DNA of 64,000 nt, from NCBI RefSeq assembly GCF_036227225.1, contig NZ_CP109444.1:10583501-10647500 (forward strand), in the 5' to 3' direction. The notes beneath the pieces were generated by a model. The model saw only the letters and a list, made by a program, of their open reading frames with translations, did no database searches and had not been told where the DNA came from. Shown piece after piece: positions 26,801 to 37,125 of the stretch (its first letter is position 1; every line of letters starts with the position of its first letter). The DNA is from Streptomyces sp. NBC_01478. GTDB lineage: Bacteria > Actinomycetota > Actinomycetes > Streptomycetales > Streptomycetaceae. Made by a program: the position numbers and the translations under genes.

Positions 26801-29800
26801 ACACCGCGTTCGGCGAGGTCGTCGTACCCGCCACCGCCTATCTGGACCTCGCGCTGTGGGCGGGCGACTTCGTCGGGTGCGCGGCCGTGGCGGAACTCTC
26901 CCTGGAAGTCCCGCTGATCCTTCCCGCCTCGGACGACGTCCGGGTACGCGTCGTCGTCGGCGCGCCGGAGGAGACGGGACACCGCTCCCTGGACGTGTAC
27001 TCACACTCCACCGGAGACGACCCGACGACCGGCGGCTGGACGCGCCACGCGACGGGGAGCCTGACACCGGGCACGGCACTGAAACCTGACGCACCGTCAC
27101 TCGCCGTCTGGCCGCCACCCGGAGCGAAGCGGCTCGACATCGATGGGCTTTACGACACGTTCATGGACGCGGGGTTCGACTACGGGCCGACGTTCCGCGG
27201 ACTGCGGGAGGTGTGGCGGCGCGGTGACGAACTCTTCGCGACGGCCAGGCTGCCGACGGACGGTGAAGGCTCGCTCGGTGGCGGATTCGCCCTGCATCCG
27301 GCGCTGATCGACTCGGCGCTGCACGTCGTGGTGGCCGGCGGCGTCATCGCGGTGGACGGCGGCCAGGCCTGGATGCCCTTCTCCTGGTCCGGTGCGGAGC
27401 TGCTCGGGGAGTGCGGCCCGAGCGTGCGGGTCCGGATCTCCCCGGCCGGCGAGAGCGCGGTGGCCGTGACGATCGCCGACGACCACGGCCACGAGATCGC
27501 CCGCGTCGGGGCGTTGACGTTCCGGCCGACGAGCGCCGAGCAGCTGCGCTCGGCGCGCGGCGCACACGAGCAGTCGCTGTACGAAGTGGGATGGCGGTCG
27601 GTACAGCCGCCGGCGCGTCCAACTCCTCCCGGACAGTGGGGTGTTCTAGGCAACGCGAACGGCTTGGCCGCTCGGCTCTCCCGGCCGGGTGGTGATGAGA
27701 GCGCCGTGTTGTACGCCTCCATGGACGACGCCGTCGCCGGGGAGGCACCATGGCACCTCGTGCTCTGTCTGGACGACCTCGTCGCCGACGACCCCGATCT
27801 GCTCGCTACGGTCGGCGGCGCGGACACGCAGGTGCTGGAGCGGGTCCAGCGGTTCCTCGCCGAGGAGTCGCTCGCCGGATCCACGCTGGTGGTCCTCACC
27901 CGCCTGGCCCTCGCCACCGGCGGCGGAGAGCATGTCGAGAGCCTTCCGGGCGCCTCCGTGTGGGGTCTGATCCGGTCGGCCCAGACGGAGCACCCCGGCA
28001 GGTTCCGGCTGGTGGACGTCGATGACGAGGAGGCGTCCTGGGCGGGTCTGTCCGACGCCCTCGCCCTCGACGAGGACCAACTGGCCCTGCGAGGCGGCGC
28101 GTTCCTCGTGCCTCGCATGACGCGGGCCGCACCGGCGGCCAACCGGATCGAGCCGCCGGCGGTCGGCGCCCACCGGCTGGGCATCCCGGACAAGGGGACG
28201 CTGGAGAACCTGATCTGGGTCCCCTGCCCGGAGGCGGAGGCGCCGCTGACGAGCGGACAGGTCCGCGTCGCCGTGCACGCGGCGGGCCTCAACTTCCGGG
28301 ACGTCACGATCGCCCTGGGGCTGGTGGCGAGGACCGCCATCGACGCGGGCATCGGCAGCGAGGGCGCCGGCACCGTGATCGAGGTGGCGGACGACGTCAC
28401 CGGCCTCGCACCGGGCGACCGCGTCATGGGCATCTTCTCCGGCGCCTTCGGTCGCGTGGCCGTGGCCGATCACCGCATGCTCATGCCCATCCCGGAAGAC
28501 TGGAGCTATGTAGAGGCCGCGTCGGTGCCGGGCGCCTTCCTCACCGCCTACTACGCCCTCTTCCGTGTGACCAACCTGGAGAAGGGCCAACGGATCCTCA
28601 TCCACGCCGCAGCCGGCGGTGTGGGAATGGCGGCCGTACAACTGGCGAAGCACGTCGGTGCCGAGATCTTCGGAACCGCGAGCCCGGCCAAGTGGCCCGC
28701 ACTGCGCGATCTGGGGCTGGACGATGCGCACCTTGCGTCGTCGCGGGACCTGGAGTTCGCGGACACGTTCCTGGAATCCTCGGGCGGTCGCGGCGTGGAC
28801 GTCGTACTGAACTCGCTCGCGCACAGCTTCGTCGACGCCTCGCTGAGGCTGCTGCCCGAGGGCGGGAGCTTTGTCGAGATGGGCAAGACGGACATCCGCG
28901 AGCCCGGGCAGGTGGCGGCCGACCATCCGGGCGTCGACTACCGGGCCTTCGACCTCTACGAGGCCGGCCCGGACCGGATCAGTGAGATGTTCCGGGCCGT
29001 CATGGAGCTGTTCGCCGACGGGCGGGTGCGGTTCAACCCGATCGCCGTCCGGAACATCCGCGACGCACGCACGGCGTTTCGCGAGATGAGCCAGGGCCGC
29101 CACACCGGGAAGATCATTTTCGATCTGGGCAGCGGCTACGGCGGCGGGACCGTTCTGGTCACCGGCGGAACCGGGGGAGTCGGTTCACTGGTGGCCCGGC
29201 ATCTCGTCGCCGAACACGGCGTCCGGAGCCTGGTGCTGGCCGGCCGCCGGGGAATGGCGGCCGACGGGGCCCCGGAGCTGGTCTCGGACCTGGAGAAGGC
29301 GGGGGCACGCGTCAAGGTCGTGGCATGCGATGTCGCGGACCGGGCCGCCGTGGCGGACCTCCTCGCCGACATGCCGCCCGCGTACCCGCTGACGGCCGTC
29401 CTGCACGCTGCGGGAGTGCTCGCGGACGGCACCGTCGAATCGCTGACCGCCGAGAGCCTCGACCACGTACTGCGCGCCAAGGTCGGCGGCGCGGTCAACC
29501 TGCACGCGCTGACCAAGGAACACCACCTCTCCGCGTTCGTCCTGTTCTCCGCGCTCGCGGGCACACTCGGCACCGGAGGACAGGCCAACTACGCGGCGGC
29601 GAACGGCTTCCTGGACGGTCTGGCGGCGTGGCGCAGGGCGTCCGGCCTCGTCGGCACGTCCCTGTGCTGGGGCTGGTGGCAGCAGCCGAGCGGTATGACC
29701 GGGCACTTGAACGACGTCGACCGCTCGCGGGTCCGGCGGCTGGGCGTCGCCGAGATGCCGGCACCGGAAGCCCTGGCCCTGCTCGACTCGGCACGCGCGA

Positions 29801-30441
29801 TCGACAGGCCCGTGCTCATCCCGGCCCGGCTGGACCTCCCCGCCCTGCGCAACACGACCGGAGCCGAACTGCCGCTCCTCCTGCGAGATCTGGTCGACGC
29901 CGGCCGCACCCGCCGCAGGCCGACGGGCATGAGCGGGGGCGGTTCCCTCCTCGGCCTGCCCGACGGACTGGCCGCCTTGGCGCGGGACGAGGCGGAGACC
30001 GCCGTACTGGACTGGATCCGCCTGCAGTCCGCCCTCGTGCTCGGACATCCGTCCGGCGCGACCGTCGACGCCGACCAGGCGTTCACCCACCTCGGATTCG
30101 ACTCGCTGACCTCCGTAGAGCTGTGCAACCGCCTCGCGTCGGCAACCGGACTGCACCTGCCGACCACGCTCGTCTTCAGCTACCCGACACCACGCGACCT
30201 GGCCCGGCACCTGCTCGGCCTGCTGCGTCCGGTGTCCGACACGAGCACGGCCGAGGACGCGGAGATCCGCGAAGCACTGCGGACCGTCCCGATCGACAGC
30301 CTGCGCCGGGCGGGGCTCCTGGAGCTGGTCCTGGCCTGCGCCGAACCACGCCGGCCGGACGCGGACAGCGGCGCGGACGAACTGGGGGCCATGGACCTGG
30401 AAGCGCTCGTCGACCTGGCACTGGACGAGAGGGGCAAGTGA
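23893..30441 (+). CDS. Type I PKS extension module 2: KS-AT-DH-ER-KR-ACP
   Basis: A 2182-residue fully reducing module. Domains in order: N-terminal docking helix; KS (Cys 207); AT with GHSVG (Ser 662) and HAFHS at 761-765, the malonyl signature; DH with HxxxGxxxxP (His 970) and the second catalytic Asp in HPALIDSAL (1140); ER (about 1430-1740) with the NADPH loop [15 protein letters not shown] (from about 1755, Tyr 1900); ACP (Ser 2071 in GFDSLTSVE). All catalytic residues are present, so it should add two saturated carbons. ATG 23893 follows GGGGAG. It begins 10 bp after the previous gene and ends 1 bp before the next, so the set is cotranscribed and probably translationally coupled. Confidence 0.94.
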   Translation: MTNDDNADVLDYLKRTSIELIETRRRLKELTEAAAEPIAIVGVACRFPGGVTSPEALWDMVRAGRDAMSDFPDDRGWDLDALYDPDPDRPGTCYTRSGGFLHDAGDFDADFFGMNPREALAADPQQRLLLETSWESLERAGIDPQTLRGSDTGVFAGVAYFGYGNHSFTPEAISGYGQTGSLLSMASGRVSYALGLEGPALSTDTACSSSLVAVHQAVQSLRQDECALALAGGVTVMATTQVFREMSRQRGLAVDGRCKAFADAADGTGFSEGVGVLVLERLSDARRNGRRIWALIRGSAINQDGASNGLTAPSGPAQQRVIRAALANSRIQATDVDVVEAHGTGTMLGDPIEAQAVLATYGQDRDPDRPLWLGSLKSNIGHAQAAAGVGGMIKMIMAMRHRTMPRTLHVDRPTTHVDWSAGAVELLTGSMKWPSAPGRPRRAGVSAFGAGGTNAHLILEQAPEDEAVPDAVGQVPGGADGLVPWIVSARSAGALRAQAEKLRDFVTADADLDAVDIGRSLVSNRSLFEHRAVVLGRGRDELLNGLAAVGEGTESARVLRGLAGDLGGTVYMFPGQGSQWAGVARELYEAFPVFARSLDEVCERFDAQLSFALKPLLLADAPPEARARRTDIAQPALFALQVALYRLMVEFCGPPDHLLGHSVGEIAAAHVSGALDLNSATRLVAARGRVMQTVTERGAMLAVRASEHDVSALLGPYDRIGIAAVNGPDSVVVSGSRDEVVELRELLVAGGTSAKLLEVDHAFHSPLMDPILDEFAASIGGFPAGGMSISVVSTRLGREATPEELTSVTHWVNHVREPVRFYTAVECARTAGAHVFLELGPGSTLTSITREAFAVAGVDDAVVLASSRRNRGAVEPLLGALAQFHVRGGAVDWGALFGSRHSVDLPTYAFQRHRYWLDFQAEAGASNMASAGLSTAEHPLLGAVVDHPGTDEVEFTGLWSLRTHDWFADHTAFGEVVVPATAYLDLALWAGDFVGCAAVAELSLEVPLILPASDDVRVRVVVGAPEETGHRSLDVYSHSTGDDPTTGGWTRHATGSLTPGTALKPDAPSLAVWPPPGAKRLDIDGLYDTFMDAGFDYGPTFRGLREVWRRGDELFATARLPTDGEGSLGGGFALHPALIDSALHVVVAGGVIAVDGGQAWMPFSWSGAELLGECGPSVRVRISPAGESAVAVTIADDHGHEIARVGALTFRPTSAEQLRSARGAHEQSLYEVGWRSVQPPARPTPPGQWGVLGNANGLAARLSRPGGDESAVLYASMDDAVAGEAPWHLVLCLDDLVADDPDLLATVGGADTQVLERVQRFLAEESLAGSTLVVLTRLALATGGGEHVESLPGASVWGLIRSAQTEHPGRFRLVDVDDEEASWAGLSDALALDEDQLALRGGAFLVPRMTRAAPAANRIEPPAVGAHRLGIPDKGTLENLIWVPCPEAEAPLTSGQVRVAVHAAGLNFRDVTIALGLVARTAIDAGIGSEGAGTVIEVADDVTGLAPGDRVMGIFSGAFGRVAVADHRMLMPIPEDWSYVEAASVPGAFLTAYYALFRVTNLEKGQRILIHAAAGGVGMAAVQLAKHVGAEIFGTASPAKWPALRDLGLDDAHLASSRDLEFADTFLESSGGRGVDVVLNSLAHSFVDASLRLLPEGGSFVEMGKTDIREPGQVAADHPGVDYRAFDLYEAGPDRISEMFRAVMELFADGRVRFNPIAVRNIRDARTAFREMSQGRHTGKIIFDLGSGYGGGTVLVTGGTGGVGSLVARHLVAEHGVRSLVLAGRRGMAADGAPELVSDLEKAGARVKVVACDVADRAAVADLLADMPPAYPLTAVLHAAGVLADGTVESLTAESLDHVLRAKVGGAVNLHALTKEHHLSAFVLFSALAGTLGTGGQANYAAANGFLDGLAAWRRASGLVGTSLCWGWWQQPSGMTGHLNDVDRSRVRRLGVAEMPAPEALALLDSARAIDRPVLIPARLDLPALRNTTGAELPLLLRDLVDAGRTRRRPTGMSGGGSLLGLPDGLAALARDEAETAVLDWIRLQSALVLGHPSGATVDADQAFTHLGFDSLTSVELCNRLASATGLHLPTTLVFSYPTPRDLARHLLGLLRPVSDTSTAEDAEIREALRTVPIDSLRRAGLLELVLACAEPRRPDADSGADELGAMDLEALVDLALDERGK

Positions 30442-30442
30442 C

Positions 30443-33400
30443 ATGAACAACTCCGCGGAGCGTACGGCGGAGGGCGGGGACCGGGTCGAACGGGCGCTCC
30501 GCACACTGCTGGAGGAACGCGACCGCCTCCGGCACGAGAACGAGGCCCTGAAGGCGGGCCGTGGCGAGCCGATCGCCGTCGTGGGCATGGCGTGCCGCTA
30601 CCCGGGAGGCGTGTCGTCGCCCGAGGACCTGTGGGACATGGTCCGCGACGGCCAGGACATGGTGCGGGAGTTCCCGGCGGACCGCGGCTGGCCGGAGGTG
30701 TACGACCCGGATCCCGACACGGTCGGCGGCTCGTACACGCGTCACGGCGGATTCCTGACGGACGTGGCCGACTTCGACGCGGACTTCTTCGGCATCAGCC
30801 CACGCGCCGCGCTCGCGATCGATCCGCAGCAACGCCTGCTGCTCCAGACCTCGTGGGAGGCCTTCGAGCGGGCGGGCATCGTTCCCGCCGAGGTGCGCGG
30901 TACCGACGTCGCCGTCTTCACGGGGGCCAGCTCGTCCGAGTACGGCGCACGCTTCCTGGAGGGCAGCAAGAACGAGCTGGAGGGCTACCTGCTGCACGGC
31001 AGCGCGTTGAGTGTGGCCTCCGGCCGGGTCGCCTACGAACTGGGCCTGACCGGGCCCGCGTTGACCGTGGACACGGCTTGTTCGTCGTCGCTGGTGGCCC
31101 TGCATCTGGCCGTTCGGTCACTGCGCTCGGGGGAGTGCTCCCTCGCGCTGGCGGGCGGGGCGTCGGTGATGTCGACGCCCGCGATCTTCGTCGAGTTCTC
31201 CCGGCAGCGCGGACTGTCGCCCGACGGCCGGTGCAAGTCCTTCGCGGAGGGCGCCGACGGCACCGGCTGGGCCGAGGGGGTGGGCGTGCTGCTCCTGGAG
31301 CGGTTGTCCGACGCCCGCCGCAACGGCCACCCGGTCCTGGCCGTCGTCCGCGGTACCGCGGTGAACCAGGACGGGGCCAGCAACGGACTGACCGCGCCCA
31401 ACGGCCTCGCCCAGGAGAAGGTCATCCGGCAGGCACTGGCCAACGCCGGGATCACGCCCGCCGAGGTGGACCTGGTCGAAGCCCATGGCACCGGAACGGC
31501 GTTGGGCGATCCCATCGAGGCAGGCGCACTGCTGGCCGCCTACGGGCAAGGCCGGACCGAGGGCAGGCCCCTCTGGCTCGGGTCCCTGAAGTCGAACATC
31601 GGCCACACCCAGGCCGCGGCCGGAGTCGCCGGTGTCATCAAGACGGTGATGGCCCTGCGGCACGGCTTCCTGCCCAAGACCCTGCACGCGGCCACCCCCT
31701 CACACCACGTCGACTGGTCCTCCGGTGCGGTCGAACTCCTGGCCGAGGGGCGTGCCTGGCCCCCGACCGACGGACCGCGCCGGGCCGCGGTGTCGTCGTT
31801 CGGAGTCAGCGGCACCAACGCGCATGTGATCCTGGAGCAGGAATCGCCCCTGGAGCGGACGGACGCACACGGTCCGGGCCCGGGCGTCGTCGGTGGACTG
31901 GTGCCCTGGGTGGTGTCCGGCAGGAGCGCGGCGGCCCTGGAGCGGCAGGCGGCGGCACTGCGCGACTTCGCCGCCGCAGACGAGGATCTCGATGTCGTCG
32001 ACGCCGGCTGGTCGTTGGTGTCGAGCCGGTCGCGGTTCCAGCATCGCGCGGTGGTGCTGGGGCGCGGCCGGGACGAGTTGCTGAGCGGCCTTGCGGCGCT
32101 GGCCGAGGGCACGGAGTCCGTCGGTACGGTCCGCGGCGTGGCGGGGGACCTCGGTGGCACGGTCTTCATGTTCCCGGGGCAGGGATCGCAGTGGGTCGGC
32201 ATGGGCCAGCAGCTGTACGACGCCTTTCCGGTCTTCGCCCGAAGCCTCGACGACTGCGCGGCCGCACTGGCCGAGTGGGTCGACTGGTCCCTGCTCGATG
32301 TCGTGCACGGCGTGGAAGGGGCGCCGACACTGGACCGGGTGGACGTGGTTCAACCCGCGTTGTTCTCCGTGATGGTGTCCATGGCCGCCCTGTGGCGGTC
32401 CTGGGGTGTGGAACCGGCCGCGGTGGTGGGGCACAGTCAGGGCGAGATGGCGGCTGCCCATGTCTGCGGTGCGCTGTCATTGCGCGACGCCGCCAAGATC
32501 GTGGCGCTGCGCAGCAGGGCCCTGGTGAGTCTGGTCGGGCACGGCGGGATGGCCTGGGTCGCGGAGTCCCCGGATCTCGTGCAGGCATGTCTGACTCCCT
32601 GGCACCAGCGGCTGAGCGTCGCCGTCGTCAACGGACCCCGCTCGGTGGTGGTTTCAGGAGAACCGGACGCACTCGACGAATTCGTCGAGAAGATGAAAGC
32701 CGAAGGCGCACAGGCCCGGCGCATATCCGTCGACTACGCCTCGCATTCGCACCAGGTGACGCGGGTCCGCGATCAGGTGATCGGACCGCTGTCCGACGTC
32801 GACCCCAAAACCTCGGCACTGCCCTTCTACTCCACTCTGTACGGCGAGAAAATCGATACCGCGGGCCTGAACGCCGCCTACTGGTACAACAATCTGCGCG
32901 AGAAGGTCCTCTTCGAGTCCTCCGTCCGACGCCTGGTCGACGACGGCTTCCGGGTGTTCGTCGAGATGAGCCCGCACCCCGTGCTGGCCGTCCCGGTGCA
33001 GGAGATGGTCGAGGAGGTCGACGACGCGCTGGTCCTGTCGTCGTCGCGGCGGGACCGGGGCGAGGTCGCGGCCGTGCTCGGCTCACTGGCCCAACTGCAC
33101 GTCCGGGGCGGGTCCGTGGACTGGGACGCCCTCTTCGGTGCGCGGAGGCGGGTGGACCTGCCGACGTACGCGTTCCGGCGACAGCGGTACTGGTTGACCT
33201 CCGCGCCTACGGCGGCCGCACCGGAGGTGGCCGCCACGGAGCCTTCCGTGGATGATGACCAGGCCGTTCCTCTGGCGGAGCGGCTGTCCGGTCTTCCCGA
33301 GGGCGACGCGCGGGCACTCGTGCTGTCCCACGTCCTGGAAAGGGTCGCGGTCGTGCTTGGCCGGTCCTCCGATGAAATCCTCGACCCCGACCTGGAGTTC

Positions 33401-33562
33401 AAGGACAGCGGATTCGACTCGTTGCTCTCGGTGGAACTGAGTAAACGTCTGGCGGCCTCGACCGGGCTCAAGTTGCGGGCCAATCTGGTGCTGCGATACC
33501 CCTCACCGAGACTGGTCGCCGTGCACATCGCGACCTCGATGGCCGACCGCGACCGGCAGTGA
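30443..33562 (+). CDS. Type I PKS extension module 3: KS-AT-ACP
   Basis: A 1039-residue module without reductive domains. N-terminal docking helix; KS with DTACSSS (Cys 213); AT with GHSQG (Ser 665) and YASHS at 765-769 (methylmalonyl); ACP with GFDSLLS (Ser 993). It adds a methyl-branched unit and leaves the ketone. There is no thioesterase and the protein ends shortly after the ACP, so the chain should pass to a condensation domain, most simply that of the NRPS encoded 88 bp downstream. The ketone lies four carbons from the hydroxyl set by module 1, placed for a six-membered hemiketal. Confidence 0.93.
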   Translation: MNNSAERTAEGGDRVERALRTLLEERDRLRHENEALKAGRGEPIAVVGMACRYPGGVSSPEDLWDMVRDGQDMVREFPADRGWPEVYDPDPDTVGGSYTRHGGFLTDVADFDADFFGISPRAALAIDPQQRLLLQTSWEAFERAGIVPAEVRGTDVAVFTGASSSEYGARFLEGSKNELEGYLLHGSALSVASGRVAYELGLTGPALTVDTACSSSLVALHLAVRSLRSGECSLALAGGASVMSTPAIFVEFSRQRGLSPDGRCKSFAEGADGTGWAEGVGVLLLERLSDARRNGHPVLAVVRGTAVNQDGASNGLTAPNGLAQEKVIRQALANAGITPAEVDLVEAHGTGTALGDPIEAGALLAAYGQGRTEGRPLWLGSLKSNIGHTQAAAGVAGVIKTVMALRHGFLPKTLHAATPSHHVDWSSGAVELLAEGRAWPPTDGPRRAAVSSFGVSGTNAHVILEQESPLERTDAHGPGPGVVGGLVPWVVSGRSAAALERQAAALRDFAAADEDLDVVDAGWSLVSSRSRFQHRAVVLGRGRDELLSGLAALAEGTESVGTVRGVAGDLGGTVFMFPGQGSQWVGMGQQLYDAFPVFARSLDDCAAALAEWVDWSLLDVVHGVEGAPTLDRVDVVQPALFSVMVSMAALWRSWGVEPAAVVGHSQGEMAAAHVCGALSLRDAAKIVALRSRALVSLVGHGGMAWVAESPDLVQACLTPWHQRLSVAVVNGPRSVVVSGEPDALDEFVEKMKAEGAQARRISVDYASHSHQVTRVRDQVIGPLSDVDPKTSALPFYSTLYGEKIDTAGLNAAYWYNNLREKVLFESSVRRLVDDGFRVFVEMSPHPVLAVPVQEMVEEVDDALVLSSSRRDRGEVAAVLGSLAQLHVRGGSVDWDALFGARRRVDLPTYAFRRQRYWLTSAPTAAAPEVAATEPSVDDDQAVPLAERLSGLPEGDARALVLSHVLERVAVVLGRSSDEILDPDLEFKDSGFDSLLSVELSKRLAASTGLKLRANLVLRYPSPRLVAVHIATSMADRDRQ

Positions 33563-33600
33563 TCCCACCGTGTTCCGGGTGCCTTCCACCCCTGTAGGGC

Positions 33601-33618
33601 CGTCCCGTCGACGGGACA
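33601..33618. promoter_or_regulatory. Palindromic operator, copy 5
   Basis: CGTCCCGTCGACGGGACA, a perfect 16-bp inner palindrome (33602-33617). Its centre is only about 40 bp before the GTG of the NRPS gene, closer than any other copy. It implies a separate promoter for the NRPS rather than read-through from the PKS alone. Confidence 0.75.
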
Positions 33619-33649
33619 CCGTGAGTTCTTCGTTGAGGAGATGATCTGT

Positions 33650-36600
33650 GTGCGTTCGTTCAGTACGTCGTCCGCGCAAAAAGGGCTGTGGCTGGCGCAG
33701 AAAATGTCTCCCGACACGCTGAACCACGCGATGTTCCTGTGGGATGTGGACGGCGAATTGGATGCCGCGGCCATGGAATCCGCATTCCGGCACGTGCTGG
33801 AGGAAGCGCAAGTACTGCGCGTCAACTTCGTCGAAGAGGACGGCGAATTGCGACAGGTTCCCCATGAACTGGGGGACTGGCGGCCGTTCTTCATGGATGT
33901 CGGCGACGCGGCCGATCCCGAGCAGGCGGCCCGTGAGGCGCTCGCAGACCTGGTGGGCCGGCCGTTCGACCTGGAGCGCGATTTGCTGTTCCGGCTGGGC
34001 GTGGTAGCCCTCGCGCCGACCCGCTCCCTCGTGGTGATCGCCTACCACCACCTCGTGTCGGACGGATACGGCGCGGGCGGCCTGCTGTCCGGGCGCCTCG
34101 CCGAGGTGTACACGGCGTTGGTGCGGGGCGAGCGGATACCGGAACTGCCACACCTGTGGGACGTCGAGTCGTTCGCGGCCCAGGGGGCCGAATACCTGAC
34201 CTCGGAGACGTTCACCGACGACACGGAGTTCTGGCGCACCTACCTGACGGACCCGCCCTCGCCCGCCCAGCTCCCGCGCGTCGCCCTGTCCGACAGCACG
34301 CGGACCGCGCTCGGCGAACCCCTGAGCAGCGCCGACCGCTGGTCGCAGCTGGCCGACTCCATCGGCATGGCGAGCCGCACGCTGACCGTCCCGCGTGCCG
34401 AGGCGGACACCTGGACCGAAGCCGCGAAGTCCATGGGCGTGTGGATGTCGTCGCTCCTCGCCGCGGCCGTGGCGGTGCTCGTGCGGCACCGCTGCGAGCA
34501 ACCGGAGTTCCTCCTCTCGCTGGCCGTGGGCAATCGCGCCGGAGCGGCCGCCGAAACGCCGGGCGTGGCCGTGAACGTGGTGCCGATGCGGGTGCGGGTC
34601 CCGCTCGACGCGACCTTCGCCGGGATCGCCGACGCGGTGCTCGACGAGACGTACGAGATCTTCGGTCACACCGCCTGCCACTACTCGGACATCCAGCGAG
34701 CCGCCGGAACCGTCCTCAACGGCCGCGGCAGTTTCGGCACCGTCATCAACGTCGTCGACTTCGCAGAGCAGCTCCACTTCGCCGGCCGACCGGCGCGGCA
34801 CATCGGCGCGACGATCGGAGCCTTCGACGAGCTCTCGGTCGGCGTGCACACCGACGGAAGCGCCGACAGTGACCTGTTCCTCCGGCTCGACGCCCCCACG
34901 CTTCTGTACTCCGGCGCCGAACTCCGCTTCATCGGCACCGAGTTGATGGCGTACCTCCGCGCCCTGCTGGCCGCCGGCCCACAACTGCCGGTCGGTGCGC
35001 TGGACGTGGTGAGCGGCGCCGAACGGGACCGGGTGCTGAGGACACCGGACGACGTCGGCGTCCCGGGGCTGACGGTGCCGGAGCTGTTCGCCCGTCAGGT
35101 GGCGCGAGCCTCCGAAGCCGTCGCGCTGCTGTCCGGCGAATCGGCGCTCTCGTACCAGGAGTTGGACGAGCGATCGAGCCGGCTGGCCCGGGTGCTGCGA
35201 CGACGGCAGGTCGGACCCGAGACGGTCGTGGCGGTGGCGCTGCCTCGATCGGCGGACCTGGTCGTGGCCCTGCTGGGAGTGGCGAAAGCGGGCGGGGCGT
35301 ACCTGCCCATCGACCCGACGCAACCGGCGACGCGGATCAGGCCCGTGGTCAAGGACGCTGGGGCACGTCTGCTGCTCACCGACGCGGTGACCGCCGACGC
35401 GCTCTCCGCCGAGCTGGAGGTCCCGGCGGTCGTGTTCGACGACATCAGGCCGGATCCCGGCGACGACGGCGACGGCGTGCGGGAGACACCGGTCCCGCCG
35501 TACGCGGACGGCCTGTTGGCCGTGCTGTACGGCTCCGAGGCGACGGGCGCGGCCATCGGAATCGGGGTGACGCACCGGAACGTGCAGCGGCTCGTCATGG
35601 AGCACACCCCGCTCGAAGGCAGGCCCGACATCGTGCTGTGGCATGCGCCGCCCACCTCCGAGGCGCTCGCCCTCGAAGTGTGGCTGCCGCTCCTGAGTGG
35701 CGGCCAGGTGGTCGTGGCTCCTCCGGGCGAGCCGCACCTCGACACGCTGACCGAGCTGCGAGCGGCGAACGAGGTCTCCGCGATGTGGCTGCCCCCGAGC
35801 CTGTTCTCGGCGATCGCGGCGGAACGCCCCAAGTGGATCGCCGGGTTGCGCGAGGTGTGGACCGGCGGGGACCGGGTGTCCGCCGCCGCCGTGCGACGGG
35901 TCCGGGAGGCCTGCCCCGAGGTGACGATCGCCAACGGCCACGGTCCGACGGAGACGACCGTCTTCGCCGTGTCCCACCGGCTGGACCCGGACGAACCCGT
36001 ACGGCCCCCCGGCGCGGTAGCTCGCCCGGCGGACGGCACCGCCTGCTACGTGTTGGGACCGGGCCTGGCGCCGGTCCCCGAGGGCGTGACCGGAGAACTG
36101 TATGTGGCCGGACCAGGCGTGGCACGCGGCCGTCCCGGGCGACCGGGGCCGACCGCGGAGCGTTTCGTGGCCTGCCCATTCGGTCCACCCGGCGGGCTCA
36201 TGTACCGGACCGGCGACCGGGCGCGATGGCGCACCGACGGCCTCGTCGAGTACGTGGGGCGGGCCGACGTACAGGCCGAGAGCCGTGGTGTCCGGGTCGA
36301 GCCGGCCGAGATCGAGGAGGCGCTGTCCGAGCACCCCGGGCTGGCACAGGCAGTGGTGGTCCCCAGGAAGGACGACACCGGACAGCGTCGGCTGGTGGCC
36401 TACGCGGTTCCCGTGCGCGACCGCGAGACCGCCCTCACGGCCGCGGAACTGCGCCGGTTCGCCGCGGAACGCCTGCCCGAGTTCATGGTCCCCTCGGCGT
36501 TCGTGCTGCTGGAACGCCTGCCGGTCACGGTCGGCGGGAGGGTGAACCGCGCGTCGCTGCCGGCGCCTGTGTTCGAAGGCGGGCGGTACCGGGCACCGCG

Positions 36601-36874
36601 CAACGACACGGAACGCGTCCTGGTCGAGGCCTTCGCCGACGTCCTCCAACTGGACCGGGTGGGCATCGACGCGGACTTCTTCGACCTCGGCGGCAACTCG
36701 CTGCGGGCGATCAGACTGGTCGGTCTGATCCGGGCCGAGCTGAAACTGGAGGTGTCCATCCGAACCCTGTTCGCGGCCCGCACCGTCGCCGGTCTGTCGG
36801 ACAGGTGGAAGGACCTCGCGAAGTCGAGCAGGCCGACCCTGCGCAGAAGGACGAAAGCGGGCGAAGTCCTCTGA
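33650..36874 (+). CDS. NRPS module C-A-PCP with degenerate adenylation domain
   Basis: A 1074-residue module. The condensation domain has intact HHLVSDG (residues 133-139). The A domain (about 474-970) is decayed at key places: the A3 P-loop reads YGSEATGAAIGIG instead of YTSGSTGxPKG; the usual A4 Asp that binds the amino group is replaced (TSEALALEVW); A8 has QAESRG; and the A10 catalytic Lys is Arg (GGRVNR). YRTGD and GPTE persist. The PCP is intact (LGGNSLRA, Ser 1017). It could still accept the polyketide and condense it with an amino acid loaded in trans, perhaps by the free A domain at 39377. GTG 33650 is preferred, 9 nt after GAGGAG; the ATG at 33641 abuts that site. Confidence 0.9.
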   Translation: MRSFSTSSAQKGLWLAQKMSPDTLNHAMFLWDVDGELDAAAMESAFRHVLEEAQVLRVNFVEEDGELRQVPHELGDWRPFFMDVGDAADPEQAAREALADLVGRPFDLERDLLFRLGVVALAPTRSLVVIAYHHLVSDGYGAGGLLSGRLAEVYTALVRGERIPELPHLWDVESFAAQGAEYLTSETFTDDTEFWRTYLTDPPSPAQLPRVALSDSTRTALGEPLSSADRWSQLADSIGMASRTLTVPRAEADTWTEAAKSMGVWMSSLLAAAVAVLVRHRCEQPEFLLSLAVGNRAGAAAETPGVAVNVVPMRVRVPLDATFAGIADAVLDETYEIFGHTACHYSDIQRAAGTVLNGRGSFGTVINVVDFAEQLHFAGRPARHIGATIGAFDELSVGVHTDGSADSDLFLRLDAPTLLYSGAELRFIGTELMAYLRALLAAGPQLPVGALDVVSGAERDRVLRTPDDVGVPGLTVPELFARQVARASEAVALLSGESALSYQELDERSSRLARVLRRRQVGPETVVAVALPRSADLVVALLGVAKAGGAYLPIDPTQPATRIRPVVKDAGARLLLTDAVTADALSAELEVPAVVFDDIRPDPGDDGDGVRETPVPPYADGLLAVLYGSEATGAAIGIGVTHRNVQRLVMEHTPLEGRPDIVLWHAPPTSEALALEVWLPLLSGGQVVVAPPGEPHLDTLTELRAANEVSAMWLPPSLFSAIAAERPKWIAGLREVWTGGDRVSAAAVRRVREACPEVTIANGHGPTETTVFAVSHRLDPDEPVRPPGAVARPADGTACYVLGPGLAPVPEGVTGELYVAGPGVARGRPGRPGPTAERFVACPFGPPGGLMYRTGDRARWRTDGLVEYVGRADVQAESRGVRVEPAEIEEALSEHPGLAQAVVVPRKDDTGQRRLVAYAVPVRDRETALTAAELRRFAAERLPEFMVPSAFVLLERLPVTVGGRVNRASLPAPVFEGGRYRAPRNDTERVLVEAFADVLQLDRVGIDADFFDLGGNSLRAIRLVGLIRAELKLEVSIRTLFAARTVAGLSDRWKDLAKSSRPTLRRRTKAGEVL

Positions 36875-36923
36875 GCGTCCGTCGTGCGGCAATCAAGTCG
36901 CAAACAAATGTCTGGTGTACGTA

Positions 36924-36957
36924 TGCATTTGTGTCCCGCCGGCGGGACACAAATGCA
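36924..36957. promoter_or_regulatory. Palindromic operator, copy 6, within a 34-bp perfect palindrome
   Basis: The 18-bp core TGTCCCGCCGGCGGGACA (36932-36949) is perfect, and the symmetry continues through TGCATTTG / CAAATGCA to a 34-bp perfect palindrome. It lies between the NRPS stop and the N-hydroxylase start, 186 bp before the latter, and may be the strongest site of the set. Confidence 0.85.
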
Positions 36958-37125
36958 CTGACCGCACGGACGTACCTTGAATTACTCGCGGTGCCGGGTC
37001 TACGTTGGCGGCGCGACCGATGAAAATGCCAACCCGTCTGGACGTGGGAGTTTCTTGGAGCGGAAGATTACCGGTCGAAGATGCGAACAGTGCACCGTGC
37101 AGCCATGCCAGCGGGAGAATTCTCT

